Of a stretch of 5,914 nt of DNA, positions 1 through 5,347 are shown piece after piece. The position numbers and the translations under genes were made by a program. Under the pieces are notes generated by a model that did no database searches, was not told the origin of the DNA, and saw only the letters and a program-made list of their open reading frames with translations. Numbering within the stretch: position 1 is the stretch's first letter; each line of letters starts with the position of its first letter. Origin of the DNA: Oscillospiraceae bacterium (GTDB taxonomy: Bacteria > Bacillota > Clostridia > Clostridiales > Clostridiaceae); assembly GCA_009785875.1 (NCBI GenBank), contig WQUF01000150.1:1-5914 (forward strand), written 5' to 3'.

Positions 1-1659
1 ACTGATTTTCCTATGGCAGCACATCCTGATCAAGTGTGGATCGATGAGACAAGGCAGGAACAAGTTCAGACCCTTTCTGAGGTGTCGGAAGGTAAATTTT
101 TTGTCGATTATGCAAAGGATAAGCTTTATATAGGAAGCAATCCAACAGGTATGGAAGTCCGGGCAAGTGATTTGGGAAGTACCCTAAACGCCCCCATTGG
201 TGGAGCTCCAAAAGGTGCTGCTATTACTGTAGTGAGCCCCAATGTGACAATTCGTGGAATTGGTGTCAGAAGATATGCCACATGTGTCCCAGATCAAGGT
301 ACCATCTATGCAAATGATGCCTCAAAAGGTTTAACCATTGAAAATGTTGAAATTGCTTATAACGCTACAACTGGACTATCAATATTTGGAGCAGATAATG
401 TGACACTTCAAAGCGTATCTTCACATGACAATGGGCTTTCTGGAATTAATGCGGGGTATTGTGATAGTCTAAGACTAAACAAAGTTTCAGCCACAAGAAA
501 TAACGCTGAAAGTTTTAATGTTGCTCCTACAGCTGCTGGAGTGAAAATTGGTCGTTCAAGGGATGTTATTGTCTCAAATAGCGAGATGTCTGATAATAGA
601 GCCAATGGCTTATGGTTTGATGAAGACTGCTACAATATGAATGTTGTATCCAATGAATTTTCTAATAACAGGATGACAGGTCACGAAGAAAATCATACTA
701 TAAAAGATCCTGTGACTGGAAAAACTTATACTTGTGTCAATGCAGCTAATGGTCTTGTTATCGAGATATCCGGTATCGCTAAAGTCGCAAATAACAGATT
801 CATAAATAATAGCGCAGATGGTTTTCTTGTCCTTATGTCAGATAATATTCAGATTTGGAACAACACGATTATTGGAGGCAAATATTCACTTGAAATTAAA
901 AATGGAGCAGGCAGAATAAGAACTTGGCAAGCTGGTTTGGATAAATACTCACCAGGTTATCCTGCATTATCATGGGTTGTGGATAATATTAACATCGCAA
1001 ATAACATAATTGGTGGTGCCAGCACTAATCTTTTGCTAATAAAAGACGATACCAAAACAAGGACAGACACTATGGGTGTTACCTTAGACGGAAATGTTTA
1101 TCATAGATCCAGCGTAAGCTCGCCTAATGCCATAATAAAAAGCCTGACACAAGATTTTTCAACACTTTCTGATTTTAGAAAAGAAACTGGTCAGGACAGT
1201 CAATCTATTGAATTTACAGGGAAAGCACCATTAAATGCATTTGGTTTTGCTACGCTGGATCTTCAAAGAAAAGCCGACACAATTGCTCAGGTCATTCCAG
1301 CCGATATTGCAGCAGTTTCAAACTTGCACGTTGGTGAAAAGATACTAGGTCCTGTTCTCACTAGGATTGGTAATTTAGAAACGCTTACAATAGATAAAGC
1401 TGTTGGATGGGCTTCAGATCCATCGAATCCAGATGCTTCGGTAATTGTAAAATTTTATATTTTTGATAAAAATGACAATCAAGTTTCAGCTGAGTCAGTA
1501 GTAGCAAATTTACCTAGATCAGATGTTGGAAATCATGGATTTTCTACTAAAATTGACTGGTCAAAATTTCAATCTGGTAAGTATAAAGTAATTCCTTATG
1601 GAGTATTTGGAGCTACTGAGTATCAATTAGCTGGTACTAAGTATTATACTGTAGATTGA
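1..1659 (+). CDS. Right-handed parallel beta-helix protein, 5'-truncated by window edge
   Basis: The reading frame is open from base 1 (codons for T-D-F-P precede the ATG at 13), no ribosome binding site precedes that ATG, and the protein begins mid-domain, so the true start is upstream. From the Met at 13 there are 548 residues. The first ~60 (HPDQVWID, KFFVDYAKDKLYIG) match the segment that leads into the helix in many Bacillota and actinobacterial beta-helix proteins. Residues ~70-345 are degenerate ~22-residue coils with N-ladders and hydrophobic alternation (NVTIRGIGV, GLTIENVEIAYN, NVTLQSVSSHDNGLSG, NNRFINNSADGF), typical of right-handed beta-helix polysaccharide-acting or surface proteins. 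Residues ~450-548 form a separate beta-rich module (GW at 465-466, NHGFS near 507) resembling a C-terminal domain of secreted proteins. Export is inferred; the signal peptide would lie outside the window. No catalytic residues can be assigned, so lyase, hydrolase or adhesin roles all remain open. It converges on the toxin-antitoxin operon. Confidence 0.85.
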   Translation, partial: TDFPMAAHPDQVWIDETRQEQVQTLSEVSEGKFFVDYAKDKLYIGSNPTGMEVRASDLGSTLNAPIGGAPKGAAITVVSPNVTIRGIGVRRYATCVPDQGTIYANDASKGLTIENVEIAYNATTGLSIFGADNVTLQSVSSHDNGLSGINAGYCDSLRLNKVSATRNNAESFNVAPTAAGVKIGRSRDVIVSNSEMSDNRANGLWFDEDCYNMNVVSNEFSNNRMTGHEENHTIKDPVTGKTYTCVNAANGLVIEISGIAKVANNRFINNSADGFLVLMSDNIQIWNNTIIGGKYSLEIKNGAGRIRTWQAGLDKYSPGYPALSWVVDNINIANNIIGGASTNLLLIKDDTKTRTDTMGVTLDGNVYHRSSVSSPNAIIKSLTQDFSTLSDFRKETGQDSQSIEFTGKAPLNAFGFATLDLQRKADTIAQVIPADIAAVSNLHVGEKILGPVLTRIGNLETLTIDKAVGWASDPSNPDASVIVKFYIFDKNDNQVSAESVVANLPRSDVGNHGFSTKIDWSKFQSGKYKVIPYGVFGATEYQLAGTKYYTVD

Positions 1660-1674
1660 AAATTGTATATTTAC

Positions 1675-1752
1675 TCATAATAATTTAATACGAATCCTTT
1701 CAAGATATTGCTGCAAATCATATCTTGAAAGGACTCTTTATGAGTTTAAATC
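1675..1752 (-). pseudogene. Remnant of a DinB-like gene, paralogue of the intact gene at 2652-3143
   Basis: Read on the - strand from 1752, this stretch encodes D-L-N-S, a stop (TAA, 1740-1738), R, then VLSRYDLQQYLERIRIKLL and a stop at 1677-1675. The intact DinB-like protein has GLNS at residues 68-71 and VLSKEDLEQYLEKIQIKIM at 79-97: 12 of 19 residues are identical and several others are K/R or E/Q swaps. I count 42 of 57 identical bases over the 19 codons. The remnant lacks about five codons between LNS and VLS and carries an in-frame stop there. Nothing recognisable follows beyond ~1675, and the metal-ligand helix is gone. Weaker similarity may continue toward ~1795 (CAT..GAT..ATAAAC against the codons for H-S-L-D-Q-W-F-I-N), but this is uncertain. 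It is a broken gene and not expected to make protein. Confidence 0.72.
1692..1736 (+). terminator. Perfect 14-bp hairpin 3' of beta-helix gene; possible (bidirectional) terminator
   Basis: TCCTTTCAAGATAT (1695-1708) and its exact reverse complement (1720-1733) flank an 11-nt loop. The stem extends to 17 pairs with one mismatch (1692-1694 with 1734-1736). It starts 33 nt after the beta-helix stop codon, lies between convergent genes, and could end transcription from either side. The following tract is only CTCTTTATGAGTTT on the + strand, so the U-run is weak and intrinsic termination is not assured. The same bases encode part of a decayed DinB-like gene on the - strand, so the hairpin did not arise as a dedicated terminator. 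Confidence 0.55.
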
Positions 1753-1825
1753 TGATTCTTCGGTTCACAACGTTTATATCAATATCCCATATATGGTTTA
1801 GATCTTTCATCACCACCATCCACAT
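1718..1825 (-). CDS. Possible 35-residue ORF downstream of the antitoxin, probably part of the decayed DinB region
   Basis: An ATG at 1825, four bases after AAAGGG (1835-1830), opens 35 codons beginning MWMVVMKDLNHIWDIDIN and ending SPFKI before TGA at 1720-1718. It begins just after the antitoxin stop codon at 1839, so it would be translated from the toxin-antitoxin transcript. The spacer is short, the peptide resembles nothing I recognise, and its 3' part runs out of frame over the DinB remnant. The H-x-x-D...I-N pattern could be a shifted remnant of the DinB HSLDQWFIN segment. A chance ORF in decayed sequence is the likelier reading. Confidence 0.15.
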   Translation of the reverse strand: MWMVVMKDLNHIWDIDINVVNRRIRFKLIKSPFKI

Positions 1826-1838
1826 TATACCCTTTGTA

Positions 1839-2153
1839 TTATATCATATCATTTTTATAATTCTCAGGGACTATAGCTAATTTATATCCTAAGGCTCTTA
1901 ATACTTTAGATAAGGTATCTATTTGTGGAATTGTTTCCATTTTTTCAAGTCTTGCTATAGCTGGTTGTTTTAATCCTGTCATTGTGGCAAGTTGTTCTTG
2001 TGTTATTCCCTTTTTTTCCCTTGCTTCGATTAGTTTTCCAGCCAATTCTATTTTAAGCTCAATTTCATCTTTTTCTGCTTCTGTCAATATATTTGGATCA
2101 TTCCAGATATCATCAAATGTTGTGTATTCTGTATCATTTATTTTTATACTCAT
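1839..2153 (-). CDS. higA: HigA-type antitoxin, XRE-family HTH DNA-binding protein
   Basis: A 104-residue protein. The first ~38 residues are acidic and helical (FDDIWNDPNILTEAEKDEIE), as in antitoxins of this type. Residues ~41-92 are a Cro/C1-type helix-turn-helix: L-I-E-A-R-E-K-K-G-I-T-Q-E-Q-L-A, turn T-G-L, recognition helix K-Q-P-A-I-A-R-L-E, then the supporting helices T-L-S-K-V-L-R-A-L-G-Y. In this family the antitoxin binds and neutralises the cognate ribonuclease and represses the shared promoter. It is the second gene: its ATG lies 20 bases inside the toxin ORF, so the two are translationally coupled. GAGAG shortly before the ATG is its likely ribosome binding site. The toxin-first order fits HigBA and some RelE-like systems; the family is secure, the exact subtype less so. 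Confidence 0.85.
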   Translation of the reverse strand: MSIKINDTEYTTFDDIWNDPNILTEAEKDEIELKIELAGKLIEAREKKGITQEQLATMTGLKQPAIARLEKMETIPQIDTLSKVLRALGYKLAIVPENYKNDMI

Positions 2154-2517
2154 TATTCTCTCTATTCCTTTCTATGAAATCATTCAAATTACTTAAGGCT
2201 TTTTTAATTTCTCTGGAAGGTGTTTTATTAGTTTTTTTAGTGAAGTGATGAAGCAAAATAAACATGTTATCTTTCCAATAGGCAAATAAAACTCTATCTG
2301 AAGTAGGTCTAAGTTCCCATAGATCTGTACCAGTTATATGTTTAACTACAGGCTGACCTATAGTAACTCCATATCTACTTATTAAGCCAATGTATTCAAT
2401 TATTTTTTTTAATTTTATTCTCGAATCTTTATTTGTTGGTTTTTTATATAGTTCGTCAATATAGTTTCTGATTGGCTCATTTCCATCTTTATCTTTATAA
2501 AAAATGATGTCATACAT
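2134..2517 (-). CDS. higB: HigB/RelE-type toxin (phage Gp49-like family), mRNA interferase
   Basis: A 127-residue protein from the ATG at 2517. An in-frame TTG at 2535 is possible, but the ribosome binding site GGAGGA (2533-2528) overlaps it and sits 10 bases before the ATG, so the ATG is chosen. The N-terminus (MYDIIFYKDKDGNEPIRNYIDEL) and the core LWELRP..D.RVLFAYWKDNMFILLHHFTKKTNKTP followed by R-E-I-K-K-A are the hallmarks of the Gp49-like HigB family. These toxins have the RelE fold and cleave mRNA, usually on the ribosome. Basic and aromatic residues (R of ELRP, R of DRV, the KK of FTKK) occupy positions expected at the RNA-binding face. It is first in the operon and overlaps the antitoxin by 20 bases. 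The frame is intact and full length, so it is probably functional. Confidence 0.86.
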   Translation of the reverse strand: MYDIIFYKDKDGNEPIRNYIDELYKKPTNKDSRIKLKKIIEYIGLISRYGVTIGQPVVKHITGTDLWELRPTSDRVLFAYWKDNMFILLHHFTKKTNKTPSREIKKALSNLNDFIERNRENNEYKNK

Positions 2518-2527
2518 TACTTTTTGT

Positions 2528-2533
2528 TCCTCC
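2528..2533 (-). promoter_or_regulatory. Ribosome binding site of the toxin gene
   Basis: GGAGGA on the - strand, 10 bases before the ATG at 2517. It overlaps the alternative TTG start at 2535 and therefore argues for the shorter, 127-residue toxin. Confidence 0.75.
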
Positions 2534-2544
2534 AATTCTATTTA

Positions 2545-2569
2545 ATTATAACATATTTGTTATAACATA
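2545..2569 (-). promoter_or_regulatory. Toxin-antitoxin promoter -10 with overlapping repeat/palindrome operator
   Basis: On the - strand TATAAT (2550-2545) lies 27 bases before the toxin ATG. The 10-mer written TTATAACATA on the + strand occurs twice, at 2546-2555 and 2560-2569, a 14-base period. The second copy lies within the 10-bp palindrome TGTTATAACA (2558-2567). No good -35 is seen (TATCTA at 17 bp spacing). Repeats overlapping a -10 box just before a toxin-antitoxin pair are what an autorepressing XRE antitoxin would bind; the binding itself is inferred. Confidence 0.6.
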
Positions 2570-2651
2570 GATAGAAGAATTGTGCTTATTTTTTTCTATT
2601 TATCATCGGTATTAGTTACTTTTCAAGAATTATACCATTATGATTTTTTTC

Positions 2652-3143
2652 TTATTCATAAAATCTAGTTGAGGAGCCAGTTATTCCAATGACCATCGGC
2701 CACTTATTGGTTTCGATTATAGTAGTAGCATTAATATTTCCTAAATGGGCGTAGAAATGTCGATGTTGTGAAATGATCAATGATAGTCTATTATCATTAC
2801 AACCTTGAGGCACTTCATATAACATGTCATCTGTAAGTGAATTTAAATATTGCATAATTTTAATTTGGATTTTTTCAAGATATTGCTCTAAATCTTCTTT
2901 TGAAAGAACTTTTTCACTAATTTCATTCAATGAGTTTAGACCTGGCTCATGAAAATCAGGTTCTACATATTGACTCGGATTTATAAACCATTGATCGAGA
3001 GAATGAAGCTGATGATAAATATGCTTCCATACTGGTAAATCACAAAGGATAGAATCCAAATTACATGTTTGCAGCATGATATTTGCATTTTCAAAAAGGA
3101 TTTCTGTATTTTTCTTTATGGCATTTATTAATTCGCAACTCAT
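2652..3143 (-). CDS. DinB-like four-helix protein (putative metal-dependent enzyme)
   Basis: A 163-residue protein beginning MSCELINAIKK. The ORF extends 29 codons further upstream, but GGAGG (3155-3151) lies 7 bases before this ATG, and the longer version would run through the stop of the preceding gene. The DinB/YfiT-type fold is recognised from H44-x-x-H47-S-L-D50-Q-W-F-I-N in the second helix and Q-H-R-H129-F-Y-A-H133-L-G-N in the fourth; histidines at these places usually bind a divalent metal in the family. DinB-fold proteins include thiol S-transferases and many uncharacterised members, so the substrate is unknown. The final ~30 residues (NKWPMVIGITGSSTRFYE) are a tail outside the core. 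It is the last gene of the ATPase-GNAT-DinB set, 22 bases after the GNAT stop. A decayed relative lies at 1675-1752. Confidence 0.72.
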   Translation of the reverse strand: MSCELINAIKKNTEILFENANIMLQTCNLDSILCDLPVWKHIYHQLHSLDQWFINPSQYVEPDFHEPGLNSLNEISEKVLSKEDLEQYLEKIQIKIMQYLNSLTDDMLYEVPQGCNDNRLSLIISQHRHFYAHLGNINATTIIETNKWPMVIGITGSSTRFYE

Positions 3144-3150
3144 ATTTGTA

Positions 3151-3155
3151 CCTCC
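3151..3155 (-). promoter_or_regulatory. Ribosome binding site that sets the DinB-like start
   Basis: GGAGG on the - strand, 7 bases before the ATG at 3143 and 10 bases after the GNAT stop codon. It supports the 163-residue product over the 192-residue frame beginning at 3230. Confidence 0.8.
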
Positions 3156-3165
3156 ATAATCAATA

Positions 3166-3621
3166 TTAAGCAGGTGAAAGGCTAAGTTTATATAAAATTT
3201 CGCCATCATATATTTTACCAGTATCCTCAAAGCCTAATTTTTCATATAATGCTCTGGCTATATCATTTTTGGGATCAAAAGATAAAAATATCTCTTGGCA
3301 ATTTTCAAAGCTTTTCATCTTATCTATTATTTTTGTTAACGCAATGGTCCCATAGCCTTTTTGCTGATATCTATGATCTATCATTAATCTGCATATTTCA
3401 TAAAAATTGCCTTCAAAACCATACATTGTAAAGCCAACCATAGTGTCGTCTTCGTAAATAGCTTTTGTAACCCAGCCATCTTGGATTTTTGATTGAGCAA
3501 TTGAAAATGCATTTGAAGCGACAAATTCTTCAAAAATTGTGTGGTTATCATCTTTATTTGTGGTTAACTTAATGCACTCAATGAAATTTTCATTTGTTAT
3601 ATCCCTGAGATTTATAATCAT
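3166..3621 (-). CDS. GNAT-family N-acetyltransferase, resembling spermidine/polyamine acetyltransferases
   Basis: A 151-residue, full-length single-domain acetyltransferase. The acetyl-CoA pyrophosphate loop is R84-Y-Q-Q-K-G-Y-G91 (motif A), followed by helix T-I-A-L-T-K-I-I. The C-terminal motif B region is S-F-D-P-K-N-D-I-A-R-A-L-Y-E-K-L-G-F-E (114-132), with Tyr126 at the usual general-acid place. MVGFTMYGF (61-69) and ICRLMID (76-82) form the central strands. The layout is like the Bacillus BltD/PaiA-type polyamine acetyltransferases, but the acceptor cannot be read from sequence; an antibiotic, amine or protein N-terminus is possible. GGAGG (3632-3628) sits 6 bases before the ATG. It starts 26 bases after the ATPase stop and precedes the DinB-like gene by 22 bases with no terminator visible, so co-transcription is likely. 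Confidence 0.86.
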   Translation of the reverse strand: MIINLRDITNENFIECIKLTTNKDDNHTIFEEFVASNAFSIAQSKIQDGWVTKAIYEDDTMVGFTMYGFEGNFYEICRLMIDHRYQQKGYGTIALTKIIDKMKSFENCQEIFLSFDPKNDIARALYEKLGFEDTGKIYDGEILYKLSLSPA

Positions 3622-3647
3622 GATTTTCCTCCAAATATATTGAAACT

Positions 3648-4874
3648 TTAGATCAAGTTACAAGGTATAAAGCAATTTTGATTATCTATTGGTATCGGCT
3701 CTTCACACATGCATACTATGCCACCAGCTCCAGTCTGTACAGTGGTTTTATCGAGTACTAAAAACTTCTTTACTTCACGGCGGTCAGGGTTTGCAGACTT
3801 TTTAATTTCTAAGGGATGTATAAAATCGTTCATCTCAATGAAAATATCGATCTCATTAGCGTTGGAATCCCGATAATAAGTCATATTTGCTTTTGAAGGA
3901 GAATATGAATAATTTTTCAAAAGCTCTGTAACCACATAATTTTCAAAGAAATGACCGCTCGCTGCGCCATTCATTAGTGTTTCCCGTGTTAGCCACATTG
4001 AAAGATGCGCTGCAAGACCTGTGTCGCAAAAATACAGTTTCGGGGTTTTGGTCAGTCTTTTCAAAGCGTTATTGGCATAAGGATGGAGAAGATAAACGAT
4101 TCCTAAGCTCTCAAGCAGTTCTAACCAATCTTTTGCGATAGGCTGTGAAATATCAGAACTATCAGCAAGGGTTTTATAATTTAATTGTTCTGCCACCAGC
4201 GAAGCACAGACAGTTAGAAATTTGCCAAAGCGCAAAGAATCTGTGACTCCAGCAAATTCAGCAATATCTCGCATTAAATAGGTGCTTATATAAGAGTCAT
4301 AGTATTCTTGCCTTTCTTCTGAATCGGCATTAAGGACTTGTGGCATCCCTCCACGCCAGATGTGTTCAAATACTGTAATTATATCATTTTTAGGAAGCTT
4401 AGTTTGACGTTCTTGTAAGCAAGAGAGCGAAAAATCCAACTTGTTTTCAAATACTATTCCCGCTTTTTCAGTTTGTGACATGCTATATAGTGTGAGAATT
4501 CCAATGCGACCAGCTAAAGTTTCCCTAATGTTTTTCATCATTTTATATGCTTGAGAACCTGTAAGCCAAAACAGCCCAGTCTCCTCACTTTCATCGCACA
4601 TGATTTTAATCTGGCTAAAAAGTTCAGGTGCATATTGAACTTCATCGATTAAAATCGGCGGTTTATAAGTTTGGAAAAATAACACAGGATCAGTTTTCGC
4701 AAGCCTCCGAGCCATCATGTTGTCTAAACTTACATAAGTGCGATTTTGTCCTTCCATCAGTTTTTTTAGCATGGTGGTTTTACCGACCTGCCTTGCGCCA
4801 GTGACGAGAACAGCCTTGAAAAAGTTATTCATTTTTAAAAATTTTCGCTCTAGACGACGCTTAATATAATTCAT
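3648..4874 (-). CDS. AAA ATPase with DUF4143-type C-terminus (COG1373-like)
   Basis: A 408-residue protein of normal length for this family. The P-loop is G26-A-R-Q-V-G-K32-T-T, Walker B is I-L-I-D77-E78, and the sensor strand is F-W-L-T-G-S107-Q; R-E-T-L-A-G-R-I follows at about 116-123. The middle (~155-300) is the helical linker with a winged-helix-like part. The C-terminus carries E-I-D343-I-F-I-E and L-E356-I-K358, a D...ExK arrangement like PD-(D/E)XK nuclease folds, as noted for this family. These ATPases are widespread in bacteria and archaea, often strain-variable, and their cellular job is unsettled. A cytoplasmic regulatory or mobile-element-linked role is possible. AGAGGT (4885-4880) precedes the ATG by 5 bases. 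A 36-bp palindrome lies directly upstream and may regulate it. It is the first gene of the three-gene - strand set. Confidence 0.88.
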   Translation of the reverse strand: MNYIKRRLERKFLKMNNFFKAVLVTGARQVGKTTMLKKLMEGQNRTYVSLDNMMARRLAKTDPVLFFQTYKPPILIDEVQYAPELFSQIKIMCDESEETGLFWLTGSQAYKMMKNIRETLAGRIGILTLYSMSQTEKAGIVFENKLDFSLSCLQERQTKLPKNDIITVFEHIWRGGMPQVLNADSEERQEYYDSYISTYLMRDIAEFAGVTDSLRFGKFLTVCASLVAEQLNYKTLADSSDISQPIAKDWLELLESLGIVYLLHPYANNALKRLTKTPKLYFCDTGLAAHLSMWLTRETLMNGAASGHFFENYVVTELLKNYSYSPSKANMTYYRDSNANEIDIFIEMNDFIHPLEIKKSANPDRREVKKFLVLDKTTVQTGAGGIVCMCEEPIPIDNQNCFIPCNLI

Positions 4875-4888
4875 ATGATACCTCTTAA

Positions 4889-4924
4889 TTATGATAAAAT
4901 AAAGTATACTTTATTTTATCATAA
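4889..4924. repeat. 36-bp perfect palindrome in the divergent promoter region, probable operator
   Basis: The half TTATGATAAAATAAAGTA (4889-4906) is followed without a spacer by its exact reverse complement (4907-4924), 18 bp per arm. Its outer edge lies 14 bases before the ATPase ATG and its centre is AAAGTATACTTT. It covers the best - strand -10 box. Zero loop and position over a promoter favour a dimeric regulator site over a terminator. The regulator is unknown; the nearby XRE protein, the ATPase itself and an off-window protein are all possible. Confidence 0.8.
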
Positions 4925-4942
4925 ATATAAAAATAATTTCAA
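4913..4942 (-). promoter_or_regulatory. Likely promoter of the ATPase-GNAT-DinB set
   Basis: On the - strand TTGAAA (4942-4937) and TAAAAT (4918-4913) are separated by 18 bp, and TG one base before the -10 gives an extended -10. The -10 lies entirely within one arm of the 36-bp palindrome, and the predicted start point would fall near its centre, about 30 bases from the ATPase ATG. Confidence 0.5.
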
Positions 4943-4951
4943 CTTTTTTAG

Positions 4952-4966
4952 AGTATATAATATACT
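4952..4966 (+). promoter_or_regulatory. Inverted repeat and -10 box for the small-protein/ribokinase operon
   Basis: AGTATAT (4952-4958) and ATATACT (4960-4966) form 7-bp inverted arms around one base, and TATAAT (4956-4961) inside them is a good -10 sequence, 40 bases before the ATG at 5002. No convincing -35 is seen; a TATACT -10 at 4961-4966 with TTCAAC (4938-4943) is a weak alternative. Confidence 0.4.
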
Positions 4967-5001
4967 ATTAATAAATATGATGGTTAAAGGAGTGGTAAAA
5001 T

Positions 5002-5334
5002 ATGTGTAAATCTAAAGAGATATCAAGTCGTTTCTGGAATCTGCCACAAAAATCTGATGAAGAAGTGAATCGTGAGCAAATTTTCATCGATGACATTTAT
5101 GCATTTATGCCTGATGAAATATGTGAGATTTTGAAACACCTTGGTGCTACAAATATTAGAATATCTGGTCCTGGAGCTTTATCGCGGAGTATTCCTGGTG
5201 AGGTGCTAAGAAATATCATGAAAGATGAAGCATTAAAAAAGGATTTTTTGGATTTTTGTTACGTTTATGATAGTAATATCTATGTTGCGGGGATGGGAAA
5301 AGATAATCTTGTTGTTATTGCAGATTTATATTAA
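5002..5334 (+). CDS. Unrecognised 110-residue protein upstream of ribokinase
   Basis: The ATG at 5002 follows AAAGGAG (4986-4992) with a 9-base spacer, so this is a genuine, well-initiated gene. The product is acidic and soluble-looking, with no signal peptide or membrane segment. An amphipathic start (SRFWNLPQKSDEEVNREQIF) leads to D-D-I-Y-A-F-M-P-D-E-I-C-E-I-L-K-H-L-G-A, a strand N-I-R-I-S-G, a glycine/serine-rich turn, then helices E-V-L-R-N-I-M-K-D-E-A and D-F-L-D-F-C, and it ends in a beta-hairpin N-I-Y-V-A-G-M-G...L-V-V-I-A-D-L-Y. I do not recognise the family. It stops 13 bases before the ribokinase ATG, so the two are almost certainly co-transcribed, and a role tied to sugar or nucleoside use is plausible but only by context. 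Confidence 0.75.
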   Translation: MCKSKEISSRFWNLPQKSDEEVNREQIFIDDIYAFMPDEICEILKHLGATNIRISGPGALSRSIPGEVLRNIMKDEALKKDFLDFCYVYDSNIYVAGMGKDNLVVIADLY

Positions 5335-5347
5335 TGGGGGATAATTT

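Noticed and set aside
408..605. Open frame on the - strand inside the beta-helix gene
   Set aside because: Antisense to a clear protein-coding frame, no ribosome binding site and no family resemblance.
1787..1796. 10-bp palindrome CCATATATGG downstream of the antitoxin
   Set aside because: Short and AT-rich, away from any promoter; chance is a sufficient explanation.
1984..2196. + strand open frame across the antitoxin and toxin end
   Set aside because: Antisense to a recognised toxin-antitoxin pair; its serine/phenylalanine-rich composition is the shadow of AT-rich codons.
2518..2535. TTG start giving a 133-residue toxin
   Set aside because: The only good ribosome binding site overlaps this codon and is properly spaced for the ATG at 2517, where family similarity also begins.
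1660..2535. Toxin-antitoxin region as an insertion sequence or phage fragment
   Set aside because: No transposase, integrase, terminal inverted repeats or target-site duplication could be seen; the only repeat flanking it is the dinB homology.
2589..2651. Possible terminator after the DinB-like gene (GGTAT...ATACC within ATCAT...ATGAT on the - strand)
   Set aside because: The stem is interrupted, the loop is about 19 bases, and no T-run follows on the - strand.
3144..3230. Longer N-terminus (29 extra residues) for the DinB-like protein
   Set aside because: It would overlap the end of the acetyltransferase gene, has no ribosome binding site of note, and GGAGG stands 7 bases before the internal ATG at 3143.
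3249..3431. + strand open frame inside the acetyltransferase gene
   Set aside because: Antisense to the GNAT core motifs and without initiation signals.
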